This document shows, in pieces, positions 25,738-34,530 of a stretch of DNA of 64,000 bases (its first letter is position 1; every line of letters begins with the position of its first letter). Origin of the DNA: Planctomycetota bacterium (GTDB lineage: Bacteria > Planctomycetota > Planctomycetia > Gemmatales > Gemmataceae); assembly GCA_029777335.1 (NCBI GenBank), contig JAKOSN010000007.1, forward strand, positions 17,933-81,932, written 5' to 3'. A program made the translations under genes and the position numbers. The notes beneath the pieces were generated by a model that was not told the DNA's origin, searched no databases, and saw nothing but the letters and a program-made list of their open reading frames with translations.

Positions 25738-28700
25738 TCAGGGGACGAACATGAATTCGTTGGTGTTGATCAGCAGGCGACAGACACTGGCCAGGCCGTG
25801 GCGCGCAGCGTGGGCTGTAAGCACCTCAATCTCCTGGGGCCGGGGCGGGCGTCCCAGCGCCAGCAGATAGGCAACCCGAATCTGTTCGCGCGGATCCTTG
25901 CTCAGCCGGGTCAACCGCGTGGCAAAATGCTCGCTTTGCCGCACCAGGAAGCGATCGTTCAACATGGCCAGGGCGTGCAGAGCCGTGACCGAGGAATGAC
26001 GCACTGGTGTCAGCTGAGACGCATCGGCACAGTCGAGCGTTTCCATCAAGGGGTCGGGAAGGGTGCGAAAAATAAAGCGATAGACGCTCCGCCGGTACAT
26101 CGACGGATGATCGACATCGATCTTGTTGTACTCGACCTTGGGGGTGACATGGATTCCCGGCGACTGAAGAAACTGCTTCACCGAGGGCCCCCCCATCGTC
26201 AGGTCGAGTTTGCCGGAGATCTGCAAGACGGCATCGCGTATCGATTCCGCATCCAGCCGACTGCGATTCATTCGCCACAGCAAGCGATTGTCCGCATCGA
26301 CTCTGGCATACTCGGGGTTGTGCAGGGAAGCTTGCCGGTAAACATTGCTGGTGACGATCAGACGATGCAGTTTTTTCAACGACCCGCCGTTTGCAAGGAA
26401 CCAGTTGGCGAGCCAGTCGAGCAACTCGGGGTGGGTGGGAGCGCCCCCCATCTTGCCAAAATCACTCGGAGTAGCAACGATCCCCTTGCCAAAGTGATAA
26501 TGCCAGACACGATTGACAATCGACCGCCAGGTGAGAACATTCCTCGGATCAGTGAGCCACCTGGCCAGGGCCGCGCGGCGCGCCCCTTCCTGGTTGGGCG
26601 CACTCAACTTGAAGGAACCATCCAGGCCGACGACACAGGACAGCGCTCCAGGACTCGCCAGCTCCCCCGGCTTGTTGATATCGCCACGCTTCAGGACGTG
26701 CACAGGCCGGCAACCGCGTGCCGGAGTGAAGTTGTTGAGGGGGGTAAAATCGCTGGCAGCCGCATAGACCATTTGCTGGGGTGGCAATTGCGCCAGTTCG
26801 CTCTCGATCTTCTTTTTCAGGACATGCAGCGCCAACTCCGCCCTCTGGGCTCCGCTCCGCTGTTCGGCCGGAAGGCTCAGAATCGCAGCGACAGCGTCCG
26901 GGATCGGATCCTGGCGCAACGGCGGAGGGGCTGTCGTGACCGCAATTCGCAACCGACCAATCAGATGTCCTCCGCCATGCAATTGATCCAGGTGAAGGGT
27001 CAAGGTGGTGCCGCCGGCAAAGGAGATCGGCTCCTTGAATTCGAGCACGGCGGTGTGCGTTTTCCCCACCTGTGGATAGATCCCCCAGGCGGTCTGCGGA
27101 TTGCCGTCGAGCGCCATGCGGATGGTCCACCCGGGCTGATCGTAGTCCGCGACGGCGCGCTGGATGACGACTGGCCGCGCCGTACCCCCCTGTAACGGCG
27201 CCGCCAGAAGGCGCACCTCGGACAGATGCAGATTGCCGTTATCCTGGCGTCCCGGACCCTGATGAGGGAGGTGCGCATCCGCCATCACTTCCAGGCGCAG
27301 GCCCGTGATGCCGCGATGATCCGTGCGCGCTACCAGGGTGTATGTATCCTTTTCCGGTCGCTTTCCTCCGAAGAGAATCGAGCCATCGGGGAGCCGCGTG
27401 GTGGTGGTCCCCGCGCTAACGTGGACACTGCCGGGTTCGAGCACGGTCCACGGCTTGACGCGCGGGAGCGCCTTCTCCCACGCCGCCACCGCGGCCTGAC
27501 TCTCCCGCGACAGGAGAGAGGTGGTTCGCGCCGGGCCTGGTTTTTCCAGTTCCGCCTTACGGGCCAGGAGCGCATGGCGCGCTCGTGCAATCTTTGGATC
27601 GGGATCAAAAGGACGATTGGCGCGGTCGATGCCGGCAAAGACCGCCTGCAGACCGTAGTACTCCGCCATCGAGATGGGATCGAACTTGTGGTCGTGGCAA
27701 CGGGCACAATGGATGGTGGTGCTGACGAAGGTGGCCATGGTGGTGGTCACCATGTCGTCGCGGTCAAGATACTGGGCAATCTTCTTGTCGATGGTGTCGC
27801 CGTTGATGTCCTTTTGCGAACTCTCATCCCAGGGCCCGGCCGCCAGGAATCCGGTGGCGATCAGCGCTTGCGGATCCTCGGGCCAGAGAATATCGCCGGC
27901 CACCTGTTCCTCGACAAAGCGCGCATAGGGTTTGTCGTCGTTGAAGGAGCGAATCAGATAATCGCGATAATGCCAGGCATTGTCGCGCGGCGCATCCTGA
28001 TCGTTGCCATGTGTCTCGGCATAGTGAACCAGATCCATCCAGTGGCGCGCCCAGCGTTCTCCGTAACGCGGGGAGGCAAGCAAACGATCGACCACCTTCT
28101 CGTAGGCATCCGGCGAGGAATCCTTGAGGAAGGCTTCGAGATCTTCAGGAGTGGGCGGTAGACCAAGGAGATCGAAGTAGAGGCGTCGCAGGAGCACGCG
28201 TTTCTCCGCGGGAGCGGAGGGATGCATCTGCTGGGCTTCGAGTCTGGCCAGGATAAAAGCATCGATCGGAGTGCGCACCCAGTCGGTCTGTTTCACCTTC
28301 GGGAGCGCGGACTTGACCAGCGGCTGATAGGACCAGTGTTTGGTGACCGTCCTGACCTCGTCGGGCCAGGGGGCGCCCTGATCGATCCAGGCGCGGAGAA
28401 TGCCGATCTGCTTTGGGGTTAATACAGATCCTTTGGGCGGCATACGTCGCTCGGAATCCAGACCCGCAACCAGGTGGATCAGCGTGCTTTGCGCGCTCTT
28501 GCCAGGTACCAACGATCCGCTCTCCAGGGCGCTCTTCTTGCTGTCGAGGCGCAGCCCGCCTTTCTGTTTGGCTGGCCCATGACAGGAGAGGCAAGCAGTT
28601 TTGAAGAGTGGCGCGATGTCCCGGGCGTAGTCGACCCGTTCCGCGACTGCAGGAGGAAGTTTGGCCGATGGATCAACCGCGCGTGGCGGGGCTGCCAGAG

Positions 28701-28770
28701 CAAGCACGCCGAGCGTAAGGCAAAGTGCTCCCGGAGCAACGAGCCGAAACGAAGCAAGTCGACGGAGCAT
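25738..28770 (-). CDS. PSCyt1 / DUF1549 / DUF1553 planctomycete cytochrome protein
   Basis: This 1010-residue exported protein has a signal segment (about 1-30), a PSCyt1 cytochrome with CLSCH near residue 60 and RMPPKGSVLTPKQIGILRAWIDQGA, a DUF1549 domain from about 140 (TPIDAFILARLEAQQMHP, LYFDLLGLPPTPEDL), a second CxxCH in CARCHDHKFDPISMAEYYGL, a middle beta-rich part, and a C-terminal DUF1553 domain (RSIVNRVWHYHFGKGIVATPSDFGKMG ... LLALGRPPRPQE). It probably transfers electrons in the periplasm with its DUF1501 partner. ATG 28770 is preceded by GAGGTTG. The family is very common in planctomycetes; its reaction is not known. Confidence 0.93.
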   Translation of the reverse strand: MLRRLASFRLVAPGALCLTLGVLALAAPPRAVDPSAKLPPAVAERVDYARDIAPLFKTACLSCHGPAKQKGGLRLDSKKSALESGSLVPGKSAQSTLIHLVAGLDSERRMPPKGSVLTPKQIGILRAWIDQGAPWPDEVRTVTKHWSYQPLVKSALPKVKQTDWVRTPIDAFILARLEAQQMHPSAPAEKRVLLRRLYFDLLGLPPTPEDLEAFLKDSSPDAYEKVVDRLLASPRYGERWARHWMDLVHYAETHGNDQDAPRDNAWHYRDYLIRSFNDDKPYARFVEEQVAGDILWPEDPQALIATGFLAAGPWDESSQKDINGDTIDKKIAQYLDRDDMVTTTMATFVSTTIHCARCHDHKFDPISMAEYYGLQAVFAGIDRANRPFDPDPKIARARHALLARKAELEKPGPARTTSLLSRESQAAVAAWEKALPRVKPWTVLEPGSVHVSAGTTTTRLPDGSILFGGKRPEKDTYTLVARTDHRGITGLRLEVMADAHLPHQGPGRQDNGNLHLSEVRLLAAPLQGGTARPVVIQRAVADYDQPGWTIRMALDGNPQTAWGIYPQVGKTHTAVLEFKEPISFAGGTTLTLHLDQLHGGGHLIGRLRIAVTTAPPPLRQDPIPDAVAAILSLPAEQRSGAQRAELALHVLKKKIESELAQLPPQQMVYAAASDFTPLNNFTPARGCRPVHVLKRGDINKPGELASPGALSCVVGLDGSFKLSAPNQEGARRAALARWLTDPRNVLTWRSIVNRVWHYHFGKGIVATPSDFGKMGGAPTHPELLDWLANWFLANGGSLKKLHRLIVTSNVYRQASLHNPEYARVDADNRLLWRMNRSRLDAESIRDAVLQISGKLDLTMGGPSVKQFLQSPGIHVTPKVEYNKIDVDHPSMYRRSVYRFIFRTLPDPLMETLDCADASQLTPVRHSSVTALHALAMLNDRFLVRQSEHFATRLTRLSKDPREQIRVAYLLALGRPPRPQEIEVLTAHAARHGLASVCRLLINTNEFMFVP

Positions 28771-28910
28771 GATGACAACCTCGGTGCGTGCAAATCGGGC
28801 AGGCAGACGGCACGGCGGGGAGCGACTCGCTCGATTATCCCACACGGCGAGGAGGTGTCAACCATCGAACTGGCTCGGGACGGAGAGAGGGCAGCACATC
28901 AAACCCCTGT

Positions 28911-31900
28911 TCAGGATCGTTTGCGCAGTCGCGCCAGGGTTCGCTGGGCCTGCCGGGTGAGATGGCTGCCAGAGACGCCACCGGCGAGGGTTGAGAGCAA
29001 ACGCTGCGCCTCGGGACTGCCAATCATCTCCAGCACCGCAAGAGCATGATCCCAGCGGCGGTGAGATCCCTCCCACTCGCGCAGGATGCCTTCCAGCCGC
29101 TTCTTGACCTCCGCCGACCTGGTCTGGTTCAGGGCGTCCTGCACGATCCCTTCGGCTCCTGGCCCGAGCGCGGTCAGCGCTTCACTCGCACTCCTGCGCT
29201 CAGCAAATTTCGGCGAATCGAGTTGGCGAATCCAGGCGGCTGCCTTCTCCTGATCGACCGGCGCCAGTGGTTGCAGTTTCCGCTGCAGGATCGCCACGGC
29301 GGACTCTCGGGCGGCTGCTCCCCGACAGACGGCGCTGTAGGCAATCCCGGGGTCCGCGGCACCCAGATCGTCCCAGAAGCGGGCGAGTGTCTTCTCCTCG
29401 GGCGCTGCAGAACCTGTTCGCAGTTTCGCGACCTCCCACAGCAGCACGGTGGTGTCGACACTTCCCGACGCCAGCGAACGCCCCTCGGGAGAGAACGCCA
29501 GCTGCGTCACCCTGGCACGATGACCGTTCAGCACGGGAAGTTTCTGCCCCGTGGTAAGATCCCACAGGTGAACGAGTGAGTCCTTCCCCGGCTCCTCGAG
29601 CGCGGCGGCCAGCAGCGTCCCCTCGGGGGAGAGCGCCATCGCCCGGACCCCGCTGTTCACCTGCGCACTCGCTTCCTTGAGGAGTTTCGCCAGCCGTCCG
29701 CTCGCAATCTCCCAGACACAAAGGGTGTGATCCAGGCTCGCTGAATAGAGCCACAGTCCGTCGGGGGAGACGGCCAGGGCACTGACCACGTTGGTGTGCC
29801 CCTCCGCCCGTTTCTGTCCGCTGGGCGTCGGCCTCCCCCAGAGGCGTCGAACTTCCTTGCCACCGGGAAGTTCCCAGAAGCAGATGGCATGGTCATACGA
29901 TCCGCTAAAAAGCCATTTGCCATCGGGGGCGAAGACGAGAGCCGAGATCTGAGCCGTGTGCCCCGCCAGGCTATGGAGAAGTTTCCCCGTGGAGAGGCTC
30001 CAGAGGCGCACAACGCCGGCCTCGTCGCCAGTGGCCAGGGTTTTGCCGTCTGGGCTGAAGGCCACCACGTGCAACCACGCCTTGTGTTTGGGGAAGGTCT
30101 GCATGGGCGGCCCGCCTTTGGCCCAGTCCCACACCCGAGCCACCCCGCCAGAATCTCCCGAGACAATCCGGGTGCCCTCAGGGCTGAAGTGCAGGGAGGT
30201 GATGTCAAGCATTGCGCCGGCCAGATGCCCCACAAGCTTTCCGCTGGCGGTCTCCCAGACGCGGATGGTGGCATCACCTCCGCCTCCGCCAACCGCCACA
30301 TGCTTGCCATCCGGAGAATAGGCCAGGGCGGTCACATGGCTCTCAGCACCCGCAAAGGCACGCCTGGGCTTGCCGGTGTGTGCATCCCATAATTTGAGAG
30401 TTTGTTGACAGCCAAAGGTAAAAAGCGTGTCCTTGTCGAGATAGCCGACCTTCTGCGCATGGGGATAGACCTCGAGCGCGGAGCCGATCTCCTTCCCCGT
30501 GGTCACCTCCCAGCGACGAACCTTCCCGTCGGCTCCCCCTGTGGCCAGCGTCTTGCCGTCCGGGGAAAACTCCACCGCGGAGCGCCACAGATCCTCCCCC
30601 TGGTGCGCCTGCCAGCACTTGCGTTCCTTCCAGAGCGGACCGGAATAGAGGTGGAGTTCCGTTTGACCCGGTTCGAGCGGCGGCCTCCCCCGTCCCAGGG
30701 AGAGAGCAAGCGTGGAGCCATCGGGGGAGAGCGCAAGTTTTGGATTGACCCCCGGAAGATTGTCCTGCCGATGGATCCGCTTGCCAGTAGCCACTTCCCA
30801 CGCCAGCCAGGAACTCGCCTTCTCCGCCCAGCTCGCGGCGAAGAGGTGCTTCCCATCGGGAGAAGGGAGCAGCGCGGAGACGTGCGCTTTCTCGGTCCCC
30901 TCCAGTCGACGAATCTCACGTTGCGTGGCCACCTCCCAGAGACGGATCGTTCCGTCGGAACCAGCCGAAACCAGCTGGGTCGGGGTGACAAAAGCAAGGA
31001 TGGCATTCGCACTACTCCCCTCGCTTTTGTGACCTGTCCACACGGCGAGTTTGCGCCCCGTGTGCAGATCGAAGAGCAACAGGGGACATTCTCGATCTGA
31101 ACCATCGGCTGTTCCCACCGCCAGGAGCTTGCCGTCGGGAGAGACAGCAAACGATTCGATGTACCTGCGCTCGATCCTGCCATGATCCAACGGTCGAGGA
31201 GAGGGCGCCTCAAACCGACGCATCTCTTTCCCGGTGGTGGAGTCCCACAGAATCACCGTGGGAGTTTGCAACCCGAGGCCGAGAAGATACCGTCCGCCAG
31301 GGACCACGGTAGCCTGATCGATCCAGTGATTGGCACGAAAACGCCAGGTCCCCAGTCGCGCCAGAGCACCAGGAGGAAGCGGATCCCCCGGACGATCGAG
31401 CGCAGGCTTCTCCAGGAGGGGTTGCGTGCGTGGTGCACCGCTGGTCGGGGGTGGTGTCTCCCCAGGGGGGGCATGGACGGCGAGCAAAACTGCCCCGCAC
31501 ACCAGTATCAGGGAAGCAACTTTCGCCACCGGGACCAGCAGTGAGCGACTTCCGCCCTGCACAAGGGCCCAGACAGTTGCGGAAACCTGGCTCGGGTTGA
31601 GAGCCTGCCCCGAGATGATCGGCGCTGCCACCTTCATCAGAGAGTGCTCGAGCGCGGCGGGGAGGATGCCCAGATCGTTCTCGGGCATCATCGCGAGGGC
31701 GAGCAGAGAGCCCTGGAGAGAAACCCCGCGGCGCGTCAGCCGGTCACGCAGCAGTTTCCGCGCCCGGGATAGACGAGTGCGTACTGCTGGCTCCTGCAGA
31801 TTCAAGCGCGCCGCGACCTCGGCACAGGTCAGGTGTTCAAGACAGACAAGAACAAACGGTTCGCGATAACTTGCCGGAAGGCGGACGATTTCCTCTTCCA

Positions 31901-32324
31901 GGAGAAGGCACACTTCCTGCACGGTCGCAGGGTTGACAGATTCGGCGGAGCGCGGAGAGGAGAAGTGCAGTTCGCACTGCCGGCGCCGCGCCACGGCGCG
32001 TCGAATATCGCTGGTGACCCGTAGCGCCACGCCGTGTAGCCAGCTGGCGAGGGAGTCCCTGTTGCGAATGGAGCAGGCACGGCGCAGCAGGATCAGAAAG
32101 GTCGCCTGGAAGGCATCCTCGGCATCGGCGAGGTTGTCCACGCCACGGCGACAGAGGCTGAGCACCATCGGGCCGTGACGCCGCAAGATCTCCTCGAAGG
32201 CGCGTTGGTCGCCGTGATCGAGGAGGGCTCGCAGCAGCTGGGAATCGGTCTGTTTCACGCGCTCCTGGTCCAGCCCAAGGGAACGGAGGTGCCGGAGAAT
32301 CGTGCCCAGAGGTGCGGGGTGCAT
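28911..32324 (-). CDS. Membrane-anchored ECF sigma factor fused to WD40 propeller
   Basis: This 1137-residue fusion has sigma region 2 at about 30-110 (FEEILRRHGPMVLSLCRRGVDNLADAEDAFQATFLILL) and region 4 at about 145-195 (LPASYREPFVLVCLEHLTCAEVAARLNLQEPAVRTRLSRARKLL), one membrane helix near 262-284, a Pro-rich linker, a WD40 region to about 1000, and a helical tail with HEAT-like pieces (RQLDSPKFAERRSASEALTALG). The sigma part would sit in the cytoplasm and the propeller outside, so signal sensing and promoter choice are in one chain. Such sigma-TM-WD40 fusions are known from planctomycete genomes. ATG 32324 has GGAAGGG upstream; the frame extends 109 codons further but that part is not sigma-like. 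Confidence 0.9.
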   Translation of the reverse strand: MHPAPLGTILRHLRSLGLDQERVKQTDSQLLRALLDHGDQRAFEEILRRHGPMVLSLCRRGVDNLADAEDAFQATFLILLRRACSIRNRDSLASWLHGVALRVTSDIRRAVARRRQCELHFSSPRSAESVNPATVQEVCLLLEEEIVRLPASYREPFVLVCLEHLTCAEVAARLNLQEPAVRTRLSRARKLLRDRLTRRGVSLQGSLLALAMMPENDLGILPAALEHSLMKVAAPIISGQALNPSQVSATVWALVQGGSRSLLVPVAKVASLILVCGAVLLAVHAPPGETPPPTSGAPRTQPLLEKPALDRPGDPLPPGALARLGTWRFRANHWIDQATVVPGGRYLLGLGLQTPTVILWDSTTGKEMRRFEAPSPRPLDHGRIERRYIESFAVSPDGKLLAVGTADGSDRECPLLLFDLHTGRKLAVWTGHKSEGSSANAILAFVTPTQLVSAGSDGTIRLWEVATQREIRRLEGTEKAHVSALLPSPDGKHLFAASWAEKASSWLAWEVATGKRIHRQDNLPGVNPKLALSPDGSTLALSLGRGRPPLEPGQTELHLYSGPLWKERKCWQAHQGEDLWRSAVEFSPDGKTLATGGADGKVRRWEVTTGKEIGSALEVYPHAQKVGYLDKDTLFTFGCQQTLKLWDAHTGKPRRAFAGAESHVTALAYSPDGKHVAVGGGGGDATIRVWETASGKLVGHLAGAMLDITSLHFSPEGTRIVSGDSGGVARVWDWAKGGPPMQTFPKHKAWLHVVAFSPDGKTLATGDEAGVVRLWSLSTGKLLHSLAGHTAQISALVFAPDGKWLFSGSYDHAICFWELPGGKEVRRLWGRPTPSGQKRAEGHTNVVSALAVSPDGLWLYSASLDHTLCVWEIASGRLAKLLKEASAQVNSGVRAMALSPEGTLLAAALEEPGKDSLVHLWDLTTGQKLPVLNGHRARVTQLAFSPEGRSLASGSVDTTVLLWEVAKLRTGSAAPEEKTLARFWDDLGAADPGIAYSAVCRGAAARESAVAILQRKLQPLAPVDQEKAAAWIRQLDSPKFAERRSASEALTALGPGAEGIVQDALNQTRSAEVKKRLEGILREWEGSHRRWDHALAVLEMIGSPEAQRLLSTLAGGVSGSHLTRQAQRTLARLRKRS

Positions 32325-32531
32325 GGTCTGACCCTTCCACGCCGTGAATCGTTCCTTTATCTCTGTAGTGGCTGCTCGGCGAAAAACGTAACGAGAATTT
32401 TCCCCCGGCGCACGCAGACTCTCTCCCTGGGTAGCGTCCGCTGTCGGCGCAGGGGTCAAGTTGCTACGATGAGCATCAACCCGGCCCGTGTGAGTGGGTT
32501 GTCCCGCGCCGTTCCTTGAGGCCCCGATGCC

Positions 32532-33497
32532 ATGCCGTTCCCTGCCTTTGATCGCCGTCGCCTGAAGATCCAGCCGTTGGCTCAGCGGCAACACGATCTC
32601 AATCTGTCTCACCTGTTGCCGCTGGATGCGCCCTTGCCGCCCTTTGAGCATCCCGCCCTGGGAACGTTAGCGGACCGTTTGCTCCAGGCACGCAGCCGGG
32701 GCGCGGCACGCATCCTGGTCATGGGGGCCCATGTGCTTCGGGCGGGGGTGGCCCGCTATCTCATCGATCTGATGGCGCGGGGCCTGATCACTCACATTGC
32801 CATGAATGGCGCGGGGCCGATTCATGACTGGGAGATGGCACTGATTGGGGCGACCACGGAGAGTGTCGCCCGGTACATTCAGACCGGCGAATTTGGCCTG
32901 TGGGAAGAAACGGGGATGATGAATGATGTCATCTTCGAGGGCTTTGCCGAGGGACTGGGGCTGGGAGAGACGCTGGGGCGAGCCATTCTGGAAGGCCCCT
33001 TTCCCCACAAGGAGACAAGTGTGCTGGCAGCGGCCGTGCGCCTCAACGTGCCCCTCACGGTTCATGTTGGCATCGGTTACGACATTATTCACGAGCATGA
33101 AAACTGTGACGGGGCGGCCCTGGGACAGACGAGTTATCAGGATTTTCTGGTGTTCGCCGAGTCGGTGACGAAACTGGAAGGCGGTGTGCTGCTCAACTTC
33201 GGCTCGGCGGTGATGGGGCCGGAGGTGTATCTGAAAGCGCTCTCGATGGCGCGCAACGTGGCGCGCCAGGAAGGGAAGCAGATTCGCCAGTTCACCACGG
33301 GGGTTTTCGATCTCGTCCCGCTGGAAGGCGACACACGCCAGCAAGCACCGAAGAGCGACCCGCGCTACTACTATCGGCCATGGAAGACGATCCTGGTGCG
33401 AACCGTCGCCGATGGCGGGGAGAGCTTTTACATCCAGGGCGATCATCGCCTGACCCTCCCGCACCTTTATCGCGAGGCCCTCCAACGCGGGGGATAG
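32532..33497 (+). CDS. Conserved deoxyhypusine-synthase-like protein
   Basis: This 321-residue soluble protein starts at ATG 32532. Blocks such as GAHVLRAGVARYLIDLMARGLITHIAMNGAGPIHDWEMALIGATTESVA, TVHVGIGYDIIHEH, CDGAALGQTSYQDFL and LNFGSAVMGPEVYLKALSMARNVA look strongly conserved and Rossmann-like; the TH(I)AMNGAG/IHDWE and NFGSAVMGPEVY parts recall the deoxyhypusine synthase family. Bacteria have no eIF5A, so a hypusine role is unlikely, and the true substrate is unknown. It is divergent from the sigma-WD40 gene and has no co-directional partner except a 50-residue peptide gene. The family placing is from memory and tentative; the gene itself is secure. Confidence 0.75.
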   Translation: MPFPAFDRRRLKIQPLAQRQHDLNLSHLLPLDAPLPPFEHPALGTLADRLLQARSRGAARILVMGAHVLRAGVARYLIDLMARGLITHIAMNGAGPIHDWEMALIGATTESVARYIQTGEFGLWEETGMMNDVIFEGFAEGLGLGETLGRAILEGPFPHKETSVLAAAVRLNVPLTVHVGIGYDIIHEHENCDGAALGQTSYQDFLVFAESVTKLEGGVLLNFGSAVMGPEVYLKALSMARNVARQEGKQIRQFTTGVFDLVPLEGDTRQQAPKSDPRYYYRPWKTILVRTVADGGESFYIQGDHRLTLPHLYREALQRGG

Positions 33498-33563
33498 CTC
33501 CCCGGTTGCACTCTCTCCTGGCTGGAGCTACACTTTCGTCGTCGCCCCAGGGAGAGAGACCCC

Positions 33564-33716
33564 ATGGCCCTTGTTGTCGATGCGATTGTCGGGAGAATCA
33601 CCACGCTGATCGAGGAGCACGGCCAGACGGTGCTCCTCGGAGTGCTCGCGTTCCTGGGAGTGGGTGTCGTTTTCAAAATTCTGCAACGCTTGCTGTCAGG
33701 AAGGGGATCGAATTAG
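33564..33716 (+). CDS. Small single-helix membrane protein (50 aa)
   Basis: ATG at 33564 is preceded by GGGAGAGAG at normal spacing and opens a 50-codon frame that ends at TAG 33714-33716. The product has an amphipathic N-terminus (MALVVDAIVGRITTLIEEHG), a hydrophobic helix at about 21-43 (TVLLGVLAFLGVGVVFKILQ) and a short basic end (SGRGSN). It lies 66 bases after the DHS-like gene on the same strand. I do not recognise it; the ribosome site and the clean helix are the support. Confidence 0.5.
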   Translation: MALVVDAIVGRITTLIEEHGQTVLLGVLAFLGVGVVFKILQRLLSGRGSN

Positions 33717-33783
33717 AGATAAACGCTGCGCTCAGGCACACTCGGTTCGTTCTCTTGGAGTTGAGGGACGTTCCACGATCCCA

Positions 33784-34530
33784 TCAATCCTGAGGAACGT
33801 GCCCCAATAAAATAGCAAGTCTCTGACGAACCTCGCCGAGGAAATCGGCCAGTCCGTTCTTGTCTCCTCTTTCCCGCAAGGTCTCAAGCGTGGTTTCACG
33901 CCAACAGCGATATTCTCGGTCGCGATCGTTCGCTGTCAATGCTTGCAACACACGCTTAGGGCTTCGTGGAGCGATGTCATTCTTGCACGCGGTCAGTTCG
34001 TGGCTGCGAATGCGCGGATCAAAGCCAAGTCGCGTTCTCTCTGCATCCAGAGAGTCCTTCTCGTTCTCATCGAGGGGATCAAATCCACATATGACCCAGC
34101 ACTCCCGCTCGACGATGGCAAGACCAACCACGATCGCGATTCCGCCGTTAGCCTGGTTACGCGCCTGTTCAAGGCCGCCCCGTCGTTCTGGCTGGTCGTC
34201 CGTATCACGAATCAGAACGATGGCGTCCAAGTCTGAAAAGGCGTGCTGGAGGAACAAGATGGCCCTCCGGGCTGCTACCGCGTCAGGGAGGGCAGGCTCA
34301 TTGTTGAAATGACCGTGCACACGGATGTTTGCTGACTGTGCCAGGCTCTTGATCGCTTTCCAGGCCAATCGATGACCGCCTGACGCTTCGTGGATCCATG
34401 TTCGGTGGTAGTCGAGCGCGTCCTCTTCCAACCAGTCACCGTGGGTTTCCACCAGCACTCGGTCAGCCAAATCCGTGGCGGTTTGAAAATCTGCAGCCGC
34501 TTCGTGGACGACAGCGAAACGTCTGGTCAT
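33784..34530 (-). CDS. TOPRIM-like protein, partner of the ABC ATPase
   Basis: This 248-residue protein has the spaced acidic residues of a small TOPRIM-type nuclease domain: Glu10 in FAVVHEAAADF after the first strand, the RDTDD block (Asp109, Asp111) after DLDAIVLI, and Glu141/Glu143 in VGLAIVERECWVICG, which resembles the ExW element of DUF4276/RloB-like TOPRIM proteins. Its ATG overlaps the stop of the ATPase gene (ATGA at 34530-34527), so the two are translationally coupled. ATPase plus TOPRIM pairs occur in OLD, Gabija and PARIS defence systems; this pair is not clearly any of them. The nuclease assignment is inferred from motif spacing, not from a match I can name. Confidence 0.6.
   Translation of the reverse strand: MTRRFAVVHEAAADFQTATDLADRVLVETHGDWLEEDALDYHRTWIHEASGGHRLAWKAIKSLAQSANIRVHGHFNNEPALPDAVAARRAILFLQHAFSDLDAIVLIRDTDDQPERRGGLEQARNQANGGIAIVVGLAIVERECWVICGFDPLDENEKDSLDAERTRLGFDPRIRSHELTACKNDIAPRSPKRVLQALTANDRDREYRCWRETTLETLRERGDKNGLADFLGEVRQRLAILLGHVPQD

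Noticed and set aside
24306..27195. Long plus-strand frames opposite DUF1501 and DUF1553 genes
   Set aside because: The minus-strand proteins have conserved motifs, signal sequences and ribosome sites; the plus-strand frames have none.
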